Shown here piece after piece: positions 1-10,356 of a DNA stretch of 64,000 bases (the first letter of the stretch is position 1; each line of letters starts with the position of its first letter). Source of the stretch: Paragordius varius (taxonomy: Eukaryota; Nematomorpha); contig OZ176056.1 of NCBI GenBank assembly GCA_964247055.1, forward strand, positions 1,860,001-1,924,000. Reading direction: 5' to 3'. The position numbers and the translations under genes are program-made. The notes below the pieces were generated by a model. That model had not been told where the DNA came from and searched no databases. It saw only the letters and a list, made by a program, of their open reading frames with translations.

Positions 1-2105
1 AATTGATTGAAAACAGATTTTGCCGGACGGTTTATTGTAAGATTTGGCTAACTTGAGTTTACTGTAAAGGACTAAACAGATTAAAGTATTATTGTGTACA
101 TCCACTCATCACCGCAGCCCCAATTCAGTAACAAGATAGACGGTGTTTTGGTTGTTAACGAGTTGAGAATTGATTGAAAACAGATTTTGCCGGACGGTTT
201 ATTGTAAGATTTGGCTAACTTGAGTTTACTGTAAAGCACTAAACAGATTAAAGTATTATTGTGTACATCCACTCATCACCGCAGCCCCAATTCAGTAACA
301 AGATAGACGGTGTTTTGGTTGTTAACGAGTTGAGAATTGATTGAAAACAGATTTTGCCGGACGGTTTATTGTAAAGACTTGGCTAACTTGAGTTTACTGT
401 AAAGGACTAAACAGATTAAAGTATTATTGTGTACATCCACTCATCACCGAAGCCGCCCATCAGTAACAAGATAGATGGTGTTTTGGTTGTTAACGAGTTG
501 AGAATTGATTGAAAACAGATTTTGCCGGACGGTTTATTGTAAGATTTGGCTAACTTGAGTTTACTGTAAAGGACTAAACAGATTAAAGTATTATTGTGTA
601 CATCCACTCATCACCGCAGCCCCAATTCAGTAACAAGATAGACGGTGTTTTGGTTGTTAACGAGTTGAGAATTGATTGAAAACAGATTTTGCCGGACGGT
701 TTATTGTAAGATTTGGCTAACTTGAGTTTACTGTAAAGGACTAAACAGATTAAAGTATTATTGTGTACATCCACTCATCACCGAAGCCCCAATTCAGTAA
801 CAAGATAGACGGTGTTTTGGTTGTTAACGAGTTGAGAATTGATTGAAAACAGATTTTGCCGGACGGTTTATTGTAAGATTTGGCTAACTTGAGTTTACTG
901 TAAAGGACTAAACAGATTAAAGTATTATTGTGTACATCCACTCATCACCGCAGCCCCAATTCAGTAACAAGATAGACGGTGTTTTGGTTGTTAACGAGTT
1001 GAGAATTGATTGAAAACAGATTTTGCCGGACGGTTTATTGTAAAATTTGGCTAACTTGAGTTTACTGTAAATGACTAAACAGATTAAAGTATTATTGTGT
1101 ACATCCACTCATCACCGAAGCCCCAATTCAGTAACAAGATAGACGGTGTTTTGGTTGTTAACGAGTTGAGAATTGATTGAAAACAGATTTTGCCGGACGG
1201 TTTATTGTAAGACTTGGCTAACTTGAGTTTACTGTAAACAAAATAAAGTATTATTATGTACATCCACTCATCACCGAAGCCTCAATTCAGTAACAAGATA
1301 GACGGTGTTTTGGTTGTTAACGAGTTGAGAATTGATTGAAAACAGATTTTGCCGGACGGTTTATTGTAAGACTTGGCTAACTTGAGTTTACTGTAAACAA
1401 AATAAAGTATTATTATGTACATCCACTCATCACCGAAGCCCCAATTCAGTAACAAGATAGATGGAGTTTTGGTTGTTAACGAGTTGAGAATTGATTGAAA
1501 ACAGACCGGACGGTTTATTGTAAGATTTGGCTAACTTGAGTTTACTGTAAAGGACTAAACAGATTAAAGTATTATTGTGTACATCCACTCATCACCGAAG
1601 CCCCAATTCAGTAACAAGATAGACGGTGTTTTGGTTGTTAACGAGTTGAGAATTGATTGAAAACAGATTTTGCCGGACGGTTTATTGTAAAGACTTGGCT
1701 AACTTGAGTTTACTGTAAAGGACTAAACAGATTAAAGTATTATTGTGTACATCCACTCATCACCGAAGCCGCCCATCAGTAACAAGATAGATGGTGTTTT
1801 GGTTGTTAACGAGTTGAGAATTGATTGAAAACAGATTTTGCCGGACGGTTTATTGTAAAGACTTGGCTAACTTGAGTTTACTGTAAAGAACTAAACAGAT
1901 TAAAGTATTATTGTGTACATCCACTCATCACCGAAGCCGCCATTCAGTAACAAGATAGATGGTGTTTTGGTTGTTAACGAGTTGAGAATTGATTGAAAAC
2001 AGATTTTGCCGGACGGTTTATTGTAAGATTTGGCTAACTTGAGTTTACTGTAAAGGACTAAATAGGTTACCGTTTTATTGTTTTTTACCACCACTCATCA
2101 CCGAA
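1..2105. repeat. 167-bp satellite, array 1 (right end of a longer array)
   Basis: Head-to-tail copies of a roughly 167-bp monomer, about 12 of them, cut by the left edge of the window. Each monomer carries the landmarks 'ccggacggtttattgtaag', 'gtacatccactcatcaccg' and 'gtaacaagatagacggtg'. Two monomers near 1230-1400 are shortened and lack the 'ggactaaacagatt' piece. The last monomer diverges at about 2060 ('aataggttaccgttttattg') and merges into flank A. The repeated 63-residue minus-strand ORFs are only the monomer read in one frame. Confidence 0.97.
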
Positions 2106-3154
2106 CCCACCGATTTTCAAAACAAGAGAAGGTTGTAGGGTTTATGTATTCTATTTGTGTGTTATTATTTAAAAAACATTAACTTTAATAAAATGATTGT
2201 TGCTTAAATTATATATGCTCATGTTTTAAGCATTTTGTACAATAACGAGAAAAAGCTATTTCACAAATATTAATATTACAAACACAACATGGAAAAATTG
2301 AAAAATATTTTTTTAAAGACTACTCTACTTATTCATAAATTATAATTCCCATGATTATAAAAATAAGATAATACCAATTTACATCTCTAATACCCATTTC
2401 ACAAACCAAATAGTTTATTAAAATTTAAAAAAAACAAAAAAAGATATCGTTGTTTTTAATTTTTACATGTTGTCTCTGTAATTTGAATTACTGTAAGTTT
2501 CGTATGAAATAATGCGAAAATTTTAAAAATATAAAGATAATAACTTATAAGAAAATCGACTTTTTATAAAATAACCAGGTCTCATATTTTCACAAACCAT
2601 TTTAAGTTTCACAATCTGCGTGCAATTTACTCGAATAACAAAATCTTAAACATCAATCTTATTACTGAAAATTGGCGGTGTAATCAGTGGATGTAAAACA
2701 CAATAATTTGATAATCTGTGTAGACCGTTACAGTAAAATCAAGTTAAATCCCTATCCGTAGGTTAGTGATAATAAAATTCCTAAATTTGATATTGATTAA
2801 TGTTTACAACAACTCTTCCTAATGATACTTAATATAAACTGGGGTCCATAAAATAGATGACGGTGAATTATTGAATCATCGAAGAGAGATCTTTTATCAA
2901 CAAAAGCGTAATGTAGAATATTAAGCAAATAAAACCCCAACACATTCGATTAGGTATATATTTATATCTATTAGCCATAATAACTAAAATTTATTTGTAG
3001 TTTCCAGGATATACTATAGATGGATCATTAAAAAAGGGGTTAATCTGTAAATGAATTAATCAAACATATCACATCGTAGTTTAAACCACCGCCCGATAAC
3101 CCCCCATATTTATTTTAATTATATAATAGTTTTTTTTGAAATTTAGTTTCATGA
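2106..3154. other. Flank A, non-coding part, with a diverged inverted satellite monomer
   Basis: No exon recognised. This stretch is repeated nearly unchanged at 34994-36045 and 53905-54944, so it is part of the large duplicated unit. Positions about 2651-2755 ('catcaatcttattactga', 'cagtggatgtaaaacacaa', 'ttacagtaaaatcaagtta') align with the satellite monomer in the opposite orientation. An AATAAA on the minus strand, near 3110, lies about 45 bp beyond the gene Z stop. Confidence 0.7.
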
Positions 3155-4259
3155 TTAGCAGTGATTCGTTTGAACATAAACACGATGGGAACTTGCTTCT
3201 GTGGATGCGGCATCTTGATCTATAAAGACTGGTCTAACCACAATCTCGTATTCCGTATCGGGCAAAACATATGCGAAACGATAATTATCAGAAACCGCCT
3301 AAAAAAAGAAATGCATACATTAGTTATTATAGAAAATACATAAAATTTTTGGGTCGTACGAATATATTTATAAGAGAAATACAGTAAAAATTGATGCTTA
3401 TACAGACAGAACATCTCTAATATTTTACAGTAAAAATTGAAAATTATAGAGAGAACAGTAAAAATATAAAGATATATACTTTTTCAACATAATCATACTA
3501 TAAACCATTTACAGAAATTATTTTATTACGATTGGAAAATAACATAATTAATCGTATTACCAAAATAGATTTTTATTTCATACTCTGAAATTACAAAACT
3601 ATGAATAATATTTAAAAATACGTTTTATAAATTACAGCAGACTTTAAAAAAATATTTGTCTTTATATTTTTACGTTCGTCCGTATAATTTCATGATTTAC
3701 TATAAAAAAGGCAAATTATAATATAATATAAATTCAGAAAACTAGTTAAAAAACGTACTCGTCTGCCTTTATATAATGATTCAAATATATGACTCCTAAT
3801 AACCATATATACATTGTCATAAAGTCTTATATTTCGTGGTTTAAACCGAAGATATTTATAGTTTCAGATTTTGGGTAAAAAAGCTTGTCATAAATTTAAA
3901 ATTATTAAAAATCTATCAAAAATATACCGAAATAAATCCTCTTTTAGTTGGTAAATCTTTCCCTGGGCTACTCAAGAAAATTTCTAGGCCACGGATGTCT
4001 TTTGCTTTTTCAGGATAATTAATTAAGGGGTTGGCAAGAAAAACTAATAAATCTAAAGAATTTGTATTTCCAGCGGTTGTGCCATTTATCAGGGATACGC
4101 CTTTTATTTTGACCACCCACCTGGACAAATCTATATATAACGTTAAAAAGATGTTTTTAAAAAAATATGCGTAAAATTACAAAATTTAATGTATATTACC
4201 TTCCTGATTAAGAACATATTGTCCCACATTGTTAAGACTAACTACACCATATATCAAAG
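3155..4259 (-). CDS. Gene Z, 3' part, copy 1 (FN3-like C-terminus, function unknown)
   Basis: I do not recognise this gene. Three minus-strand exons join with matching phases: 4200-4259 (60 bp, phase 1 to 1), 3928-4130 (203 bp, phase 1 to 0) and 3155-3298 (phase 0 to stop TAA), with an AATAAA just downstream. Exon peptides begin LIYGVVSLNNVGQY, WVVKIKGVSLINGTT and AVSDNYRFAYVLPDTEYE. The last exon (YVLPDTEYEIVVRPVF...HRVYVQT) has the pattern of the F and G strands of a fibronectin type III domain, so a cell-surface or secreted protein is possible. The upstream part was not found: the frame before 4259 is closed, and ACC exon 11 ends in another phase. It could be the cut-off tail of a gene carried in the duplication. 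All three exons are kept at 54945-56021, the last alone at 36046-36189. Confidence 0.55.
3426..3704. mobile_element. MITE, Tc1/mariner-like family M1
   Basis: Short element without coding capacity. It starts 'acagtaaaaattgaaaatta' and ends with the complement of that start ('cgtccgtataatttcatg', 'tttacta'), with inner arms 'ataaagatatatactttttc' and 'aaaatatttgtctttat'. Sequences of this family recur throughout the window (16768, 24010, 55217, 59398, about 61980). The A'-to-B' junction of unit 2 falls inside its left arm. Confidence 0.6.
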
Positions 4260-4643
4260 CTTGTTTAAAATCAATCAAACATCAATCTAATTAAAACCGT
4301 TTATACAATAAAAACGATGTAAAATTTTGTGAAAACCAAACCTTAACTTTTTAATATTATTATTGCTTTATTTAAATTTATATGACGCGTTCAATTGTTT
4401 TTAAAAGATCAGATAACTGAGAAACTATTTATTCCAATTACAATTTAAAATTGAAGTTTTCAGGAATCAGTAAAAGTAAGAAAATGTATAAAATTCCATT
4501 TTATATATACTTATAATAAATTTAATGGCCTTAAATACATAAATTTAAATATAATTAAGCAAATATTTAATAGTTTAAATCTTTATTTAATAAAAAAAAA
4601 TCCTAAAAATTGATCTTAGGTAAAATAAATTAACATATAATAC

Positions 4644-4794
4644 TTGAAATTTTTCAGCAATAAGTTTATCCAACCATTCGGTATCAAAATTATTTTTTTG
4701 AAAACTTTCCGTTTCCAACAAAGTTATAAGGTATTCAACAGTAGTTCTAAAATCACCCTTAATCGATAACTCTTTAAGGCCAACAACCAAATTC
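4644..4794 (-). CDS. ACC: ACC copy 1 exon 11 (last ACC exon present)
   Basis: 151 bp, phase 2 to 0, acceptor AATTTAG, donor GTATTA. Encodes [32 protein letters not shown] and [11 protein letters not shown], the C-terminal end of the biotin-carboxylase domain. No following ACC exon is found before gene Z and the satellite to the left. Confidence 0.93.
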
Positions 4795-5033
4795 CTAAAT
4801 TAATTAAGAATTAAGCGAAACAAACTGTAAATTATTCGAAATTAAATTGGAAATGTACTAAATTTGTAAAAAAAATTATTTAGTAAATTAAAAATTTTTA
4901 AAAATAATACCCGGAAAATGTAATTCAAAAATTTATATTTAACACCCCAAAATAACATATTTTTTAAAAAAGTTTATGAAAGATTAATATTATTGTTAAA
5001 CTTTGACTCAAAAATCCGAAATCTAATATATGA

Positions 5034-5035
<2 letters not shown>

Positions 5036-5083
<48 letters not shown>

Positions 5084-5314
5084 TTACAATTCAAATTCCC
5101 CCTTAAACAATTCAATCACCCTAGAATAATTCAAATTCATCTAAAATATGTTTTTTAAAAATTAAACTATGCCATAAAAATATTTTCATTTTAATGATGA
5201 GTTATATTAGTTTGAAAACACATAATTTATTTCTAGAGTGAATTAAAAGTGTTCGGGGTGAATTTAAATCGTTTGGGGTGAATTTGAATTGTTCAAGGGA
5301 TTTAAACTGTAAAT

Positions 5315-5320
<6 letters not shown>
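5036..5320. mobile_element. (TA)n tract plus MITE family M2, at the deletion junction of ACC copy 1
   Basis: A (TA)n run (5036-5079) is followed by a near-palindromic MITE (about 5078-5320). Its arms contain subterminal direct repeats of the type 'aacaattcaaattcaccc', and the right arm ends 'aaactgtaaatggtatata'. The same MITE lies at 60439-60708 in ACC copy 3 and a related one at 25006-25278. Sequence left of the TA run matches copy 3 near 56790, and sequence right of it matches copy 3 near 60443. Confidence 0.75.
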
Positions 5321-5353
<33 letters not shown>

Positions 5354-5749
5354 AATATCTTTTTTAATTAACATACTGATTTAAACTTAAATTATATAAA
5401 TATAAACAGATGGATGGTTTTTTAAAGAGGAAACTTAATTGACGATGCACAACAAGGTATAGAGGTGTAAATTAATGAAAATTAGTAACATAATTGGTGA
5501 GAAAAAATTAAACATTAATCATGATAATTTGCAAATATTTAATAAAATCAATTTTCTTATTTTAAGTCGATTATGTTGAACCAAATTTTTTAGCTAATAA
5601 ATTACTAAAGTGATAATAAAAATATAATTATCATTCACTATTTTTATAACCTATTTTAGAGATATAACTTTTGTAAAACATATATAAATTAAAAATTTTA
5701 ACAATTTTGAAAAGTATATTTTGCCGAAAATAAACCCAAAAATTGATAC

Positions 5750-5860
5750 CTGTTTAAAAGCTATTGGAAAATCTTCAGGCTTTAATACTTTACGTATTCC
5801 TTTACCTCCACCACCTTCAGAAGCTTTAATCATAATGGGGTATCCAATTTTTTTGCTCAT
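5750..5860 (-). CDS. ACC: ACC copy 1 exon 5 (ATP-grasp glycine loop)
   Basis: 111 bp, phase 0 to 0, acceptor TTTTTTTAG, donor GTATCA. Encodes [20 protein letters not shown], the glycine-rich nucleotide-binding loop of biotin carboxylase, then [13 protein letters not shown]. In this copy it is the last catalytic-core exon before the deletion. Confidence 0.93.
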
Positions 5861-6292
5861 CTAAAAAAAATTTTTGTTTAAAATATAATAAATATAAAAA
5901 ATTAGATATAAATGCCATAATTTGATTCAAACTTTAAGTTAAAGACAGAAATTTCTTTTTTTTAAAAAAAAAATTTTGCTTTAACTTGATTTTTTGATAT
6001 AATATATTTCTTTTTGAGTTGCGATACAATTAAAAGATAATAATTGGTAATTTCATTATAAATTTCTCTCGATTATGCAAGGTATAAAGCTAAAATCAAA
6101 GATATGAAAATAGTTGCAATAAATATTATTCTTCATTTGTTTTTACATATTATAAATTATAATTATGCTATATATATATATCATAACTAAGCTTTTGACA
6201 TATAACCTTCAAAAATTAACCAAAAACCAATATACTTTTTAAAAAACACCCTTAAAAACCCCCAAAAAACTCGAAAAAAAATCTCTATAAAC

Positions 6293-6552
6293 TTGTAATC
6301 CTTGTTCACAGTTTGAGATACAAGCCGATTCATATATTTCCGTTGGGATCAAGCTATTCAAATTATCCAAATCATAATAAGTTGCGGTGTTTTGCGATGC
6401 TGAAGTAGAAACACTATTTCCTACATTGGTTATTTGTTTGGTTGTTGAAACAGTAATACTCTTAGTCATGAGGGATTGATTAGCAAAATGTTCGGCATTT
6501 ATACTTTGTTGTAGGGAGCGACTTTTGACCTCTAAATTTTCAATCTCTATGC
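6293..6552 (-). CDS. ACC: ACC copy 1 exon 4 (lineage-specific insertion)
   Basis: 260 bp, phase 1 to 0, acceptor ATGCAG, donor GTTTAT. Only the end (IPTEIYESACISNCEQGLQ) matches the ACC family (human VPQELYEKGYVKDVDDGLQ). The first two thirds are a Ser/Thr/Asn-rich insertion (SITVSTTKQITNVGNSVS...), roughly 50 residues longer than in vertebrates or flies. It falls in a surface loop region after the SGSG motif. Confidence 0.85.
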
Positions 6553-7269
6553 CTGCATATAATATTGGAATAAACTAAATTATAAAACGGACAAAATGTG
6601 AAAACTAAGGACAAATATTTTTTCAAAAGTTCGCTATATTGTTTATTCCCACATATAAGCAGATTAAAATGTACCTTTTATTCTTAAAGGTTTAAATAAA
6701 AGCTTACTCATAAAACAAAAAAATATTCGTCGAAAAACACCCCCTTAAAATTCTATAACTCATCCCCTTATATATTTAATTTCTTAGCCTAAATATCCAC
6801 TTATAGTAATTTAAATGCTATTCACATAAATTATGAAAACCCTTAAAAACCATAATTAATTTCCAGACCAAGGTATAGATATGAGGACAAATTATATTTT
6901 TTATGCAAAAGATCAATAAAAATTTATAAAAACAGCCTTGATACCTTTAAACCTTAATAATATCTACAGGAGTGTTACAAATATTGTTGATTCAATTTAT
7001 ATACACCTCTTAAATTCATTAAAATACTAAAAACCTCGCAAAACTTCTAGTCAAATACATGCATTGCCAATACTAATGGGTTAAAATCATTCTCTTATAT
7101 ATGCTTAATATCTTAGCCAAAATATTTATAATTTTATCATAAAAACTCGAAAAGCCCTATAAAAATTTGAAAAAACCCACTATAACAATCATAAAACCTT
7201 TAATACCCTTTAAGATCACCTCAAAAAACACTGATAACTCTCTAAAAACTCCATATACCCCCTTAAAAG

Positions 7270-7375
7270 TCAAACCAAATCCACTCCAAGCCAGAGTAGG
7301 AACATGGGTGATTGTGCGCAAACACCGTAAAAGCTATTTTATCACACCAAAGGCCATAGCAAATTCCGAAGGGTC
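7270..7375 (-). pseudogene. Degenerate duplicate of part of ACC exon 3, inside intron 3
   Basis: About 105 bp resembling the 3' part of exon 3 ('ccactccaagccagagtagg' against 'ccactccaggctagggtagg', 'gcaaattccgaagggtc' against 'gcaaatgccgaagggccc'). The reading frame is lost by several small changes. It lies about 200 bp downstream of the real exon, and no equivalent is seen in copy 3, so it looks like a local partial duplication that decayed. Confidence 0.75.
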
Positions 7376-7573
7376 AAAATTATAACCTTATATATAATCT
7401 CCTAGTCAATATAACTAGCCTTTAAATAACTACTTTAATAATTCAAAAATTTTAATAAACTTCTCAAAATCCTATAAAAACCTTATTATAAAACGACAAA
7501 AATAATAAAAATTCCTCAAAACTTAAAAAGTTTAGAAACCACAAAACCTCAATTTAGATCTTAAAAGATTAAC

Positions 7574-7864
7574 CTGATCCACTCCAGGCTAGGGTAGGAA
7601 CATGAGCGCTTTGTGCAATCAGCGTGGAGGCTATTTTATCACCCAGGGCATGCATAGCAAATGCCGAAGGGCCCAAGAAAGCCAGGTAGCGGTCCGCTAA
7701 AGCAAAAGGCAGGACCGGATTCTCACTAGCATGACCCCAACCGGCCCAAACTGCATCCGCCCCCGTCCGAACACAAATCTCTACAATGAGTTCAACGTTG
7801 GCGTAATTGTGATTGTTGGAACCGCCTGGAACCGGGACATATTGATCCGCCATTTTTATGTACT
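7574..7864 (-). CDS. ACC: ACC copy 1 exon 3
   Basis: 291 bp, phase 1 to 1, acceptor AATAATAG, donor GTTAAT. Encodes [28 protein letters not shown], a more variable stretch [15 protein letters not shown], then [20 protein letters not shown] and AWSGSG. Clearly the ACC biotin-carboxylase N-subdomain. Confidence 0.95.
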
Positions 7865-7889
7865 CTATTATTAATTTTAATAAGGGCTA

Positions 7890-7926
<37 letters not shown>

Positions 7927-8344
7927 ATGAAAGGAAGTATATATATTTTAATTTTAGAAAACTAAGAGATGGTTTTTCTATTACAAATATTATTTAAATT
8001 ATTTAATAGGATAACCTTCCCCATAAAAACCCCGAATGTGGGAAAAATAGATAATTTATTATAGGCATCAATCATGCTTTTTTAAAGAATATATTAAAGT
8101 TAAATTGTGTAATTTACAATTTAATCTTTTGTTATGATATAAAAAAATTATTAATTTATATAAAATTTAAAATAATATAAATTGAATTGTGAATCAGAGG
8201 GTTGTATAAAACCCACAAACCATTTCGCTAAGGTTTATTATAAAAATCGAAAAAGTTCAAGATCAGATAATTATTTAGAAAATCTATTAAATAAGAGGTG
8301 AAATTACAATTGCTTTTGCTTATAATTATTGATGTATATTTTAC

Positions 8345-8483
8345 CAGCATTAGCTTTTAAATCTTCGGGAGTCACCATGACAACAAATTTTATCGCTCGT
8401 TCGTTTCGAAACATTTCGTATGCCCATCTTCGAATAGATCGCATACATTTAACCGCAGCTATACCATTGTTGGCAATAAGGAT
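8345..8483 (-). CDS. ACC: ACC copy 1 exon 2
   Basis: 139 bp, phase 0 to 1, acceptor AAATTTAG, donor GTAAAA. Encodes [20 protein letters not shown] followed by [19 protein letters not shown] and EDLKANA, the highly conserved start of the biotin-carboxylase domain. The matching exon of copy 3 lies beyond the right edge of the window. Confidence 0.92.
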
Positions 8484-8509
8484 CTAAATTTAAACGTTAT
8501 AAAAATTAC

Positions 8510-8638
8510 CTTTTGAATTAGAGTGGTTCCTCCAAATTTTATAACAAATTCTTCGGGATTGGATAGCGTAAGCGAACCATGTTTTGAAGTACTTATATTA
8601 TTAATTGATGTATCCAAAACACTAATATCGGATGACAT
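8510..8638 (-). CDS. ACC: ACC copy 1 exon 1 (start codon)
   Basis: 43 codons from ATG to AAG, then donor GTAATT; ends in phase 0. Begins MSSDISVLDTS and ends EEFVIKFGGTTLIQK, matching the animal ACC stretch before [13 protein letters not shown]. This Met is the first in an open frame and gives a short N-terminus like other ACC1-type enzymes. An upstream non-coding exon cannot be ruled out. Confidence 0.8.
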
Positions 8639-8639
8639 A

Positions 8640-10250
8640 AAATTTGATTATAATAATTTAAAGCAAAAAAACACGCGTTTTTACGTGATTGTATGATATT
8701 GAAGCTGTGCCAATTTATTATACGAGAACAAGGGTACTATTGTTCAGCTCAAAATTATTTTTGTAGGTCCTTACTTATGATTTATTTATAAAGTATGGCA
8801 AATACTTTACTGTTGCAAAATACTAGCCAAATAAAAACTAAAAAAAAATAATATTATAAATTCAAGATAAAAAAAGAGTTTATAAATTAGTTTAGAATAT
8901 GTTTGGTAATTATGATTTGTGCTTAATATTTCGCGATTACATATAGGGTGATTATTGATCGAGAGTGCTCCCAATGGTATCCAAATCTTAAAACACGTAT
9001 TCTATGGCTTTGGTGCAGTGTGCGAAAATATATTTAAAACTGTATGATTTAAAAAAATTTACTTAACCTATTTTTTTGGTGTATATTTTAGAAAAAAACT
9101 AAAATTCTTTATATTTTTCCATTTTAACACTTTATATCCTTTTGAGGTAGTGTTAATCATAAAAATATTTTAAGCGTTAGGCTAAATTTAATGATATGCT
9201 GTTTTAGCCTCTTAGTATGATAAAATAAGGTAAAAATGCCTGTAAACTTTTTTCCTTAATATTTTTATATCGCAAATACAACAGGCAAATAAATGTATCA
9301 TTATGAAAAAGCTTTCGGATTATAGAAATTTTTGATATTTATCTAATATCAGCTACTTGCTTCAATCATGTTTTGGAGTTATCCGTTAGAATTAAAAATG
9401 TTAACTGTAAAAATTATAAATATTTTTATCTAGAAGACATATTGAAAAACAATTTTCAGTCAAATTGATTTTGAAACAGTTATTTTACGAAAATCTCTGG
9501 ATTAGAAAACCCCCTCAACATGCCATCTCGTACAGATAATGTAATAAATTGTTGACCATTTATTTAGTTTTGGAGTGAGTCTTTGGTTTTAAGTGTGAAA
9601 TTAAGAGTTAAGAAACTAGAATTTATAAAATATAACACTTATCTAATAAATTTAAATTAATTTTTATTTTATGGTTCTGACGTACAAATACCCCAAAATA
9701 TTTTTATCTATTCCACGTGCATAAAATAAAAGAAATGTTTATTCATTGAGGTAACATTTATAGAACAGCGGTTTATATATCAAAGGATATAGTTTGAAAA
9801 AATAAAAAGATAAAAGGGGAGTTAAATGGCTAAACTAAAATTATGTAATATAGGCATTTAAAAATAATTTATCAAATTTCAAACGTAAAAACAATTGTAT
9901 CCCGTTTTTTCCAATAGGGTAGATGTACATGTAGATATATTGTTTTAAACATTAATTTTTATAAGATTTTGTGAGCGAATGTTTGCCAATTATGATTTTC
10001 CTAATATTTCGCAGGTCGCACGTGAGGTCTTGGAGGGCCGCCTATTGGACAAATCTGGCTTGAATCAATTTTTTTCGAAGCATGTTATGGGCCGTTTTGA
10101 GATGTATTTATAATTATATATTTTTTCAGAAGCAATGCAGTTTCTGTTTTAAATTGTATTTTACAAGTTACATCTAATATTAACAATAAGTTACTAAACG
10201 ATTAGTCTGCTTTATTTTTCCCTTCAATTTTCGAAATAAAAAAAAATCAA
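8640..10250. other. Spacer between ACC copy 1 and the micro-exon gene
   Basis: About 1.6 kb of AT-rich sequence with no recognised exon. It must contain any promoter of ACC copy 1 and the 3' flank of the micro-exon gene. Two moderately GC-richer patches (about 8955-9010 and 10015-10100) do not read as known proteins in either strand. Confidence 0.5.
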
Positions 10251-10251
10251 A

Positions 10252-10261
10252 TTTATTTATT
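10252..10261 (-). promoter_or_regulatory. Polyadenylation signals of the micro-exon gene
   Basis: Two overlapping AATAAA hexamers on the minus strand about 100 bp past the TAA stop of the last micro-exon (10357-10359). Such hexamers are common in AT-rich DNA, so this is only supporting evidence for the gene end. Confidence 0.4.
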
Positions 10262-10356
10262 GGATAAACAACTTTGTGAATAGTTTTGCCACAATATATC
10301 TATAGTATTCATATGGGAAATCTTCCAAAAATATTATATATTCAATAACAAATTAA

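Larger units (their letters stand above)
4644..8638 (-). pseudogene. ACC: Acetyl-CoA carboxylase, copy 1: 5' part only, exons 6-10 deleted
   Basis: ACC makes malonyl-CoA for fatty-acid synthesis; its N-terminal half is a biotin carboxylase (BC). Minus-strand exons with matching splice phases: 8510-8638 (start ATG at 8638), 8345-8483, 7574-7864, 6293-6552, 5750-5860 and 4644-4794. They encode conserved BC blocks: [50 protein letters not shown], the ATP-grasp glycine loop [14 protein letters not shown], and [17 protein letters not shown]. Compared with copy 3, exons 6-10 are missing, deleted between (TA)n tracts. Joining exon 5 to the last exon would be out of frame and reach TAA after six codons. 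The later ACC domains (biotin carrier, central domain, carboxyltransferase) were not found. Almost certainly non-functional as an enzyme; a truncated transcript is possible. Confidence 0.85.

Noticed and set aside
3155-4794. Fusion of ACC exon 11 to gene Z as one transcript
   Set aside because: Exon 11 ends in phase 0 while the first gene Z exon needs phase 1; only skipping to the last gene Z exon would fit, which has no support.
7167-7385. 72-residue plus-strand ORF
   Set aside because: It lies over the decayed duplicate of ACC exon 3 on the other strand and has no family resemblance.
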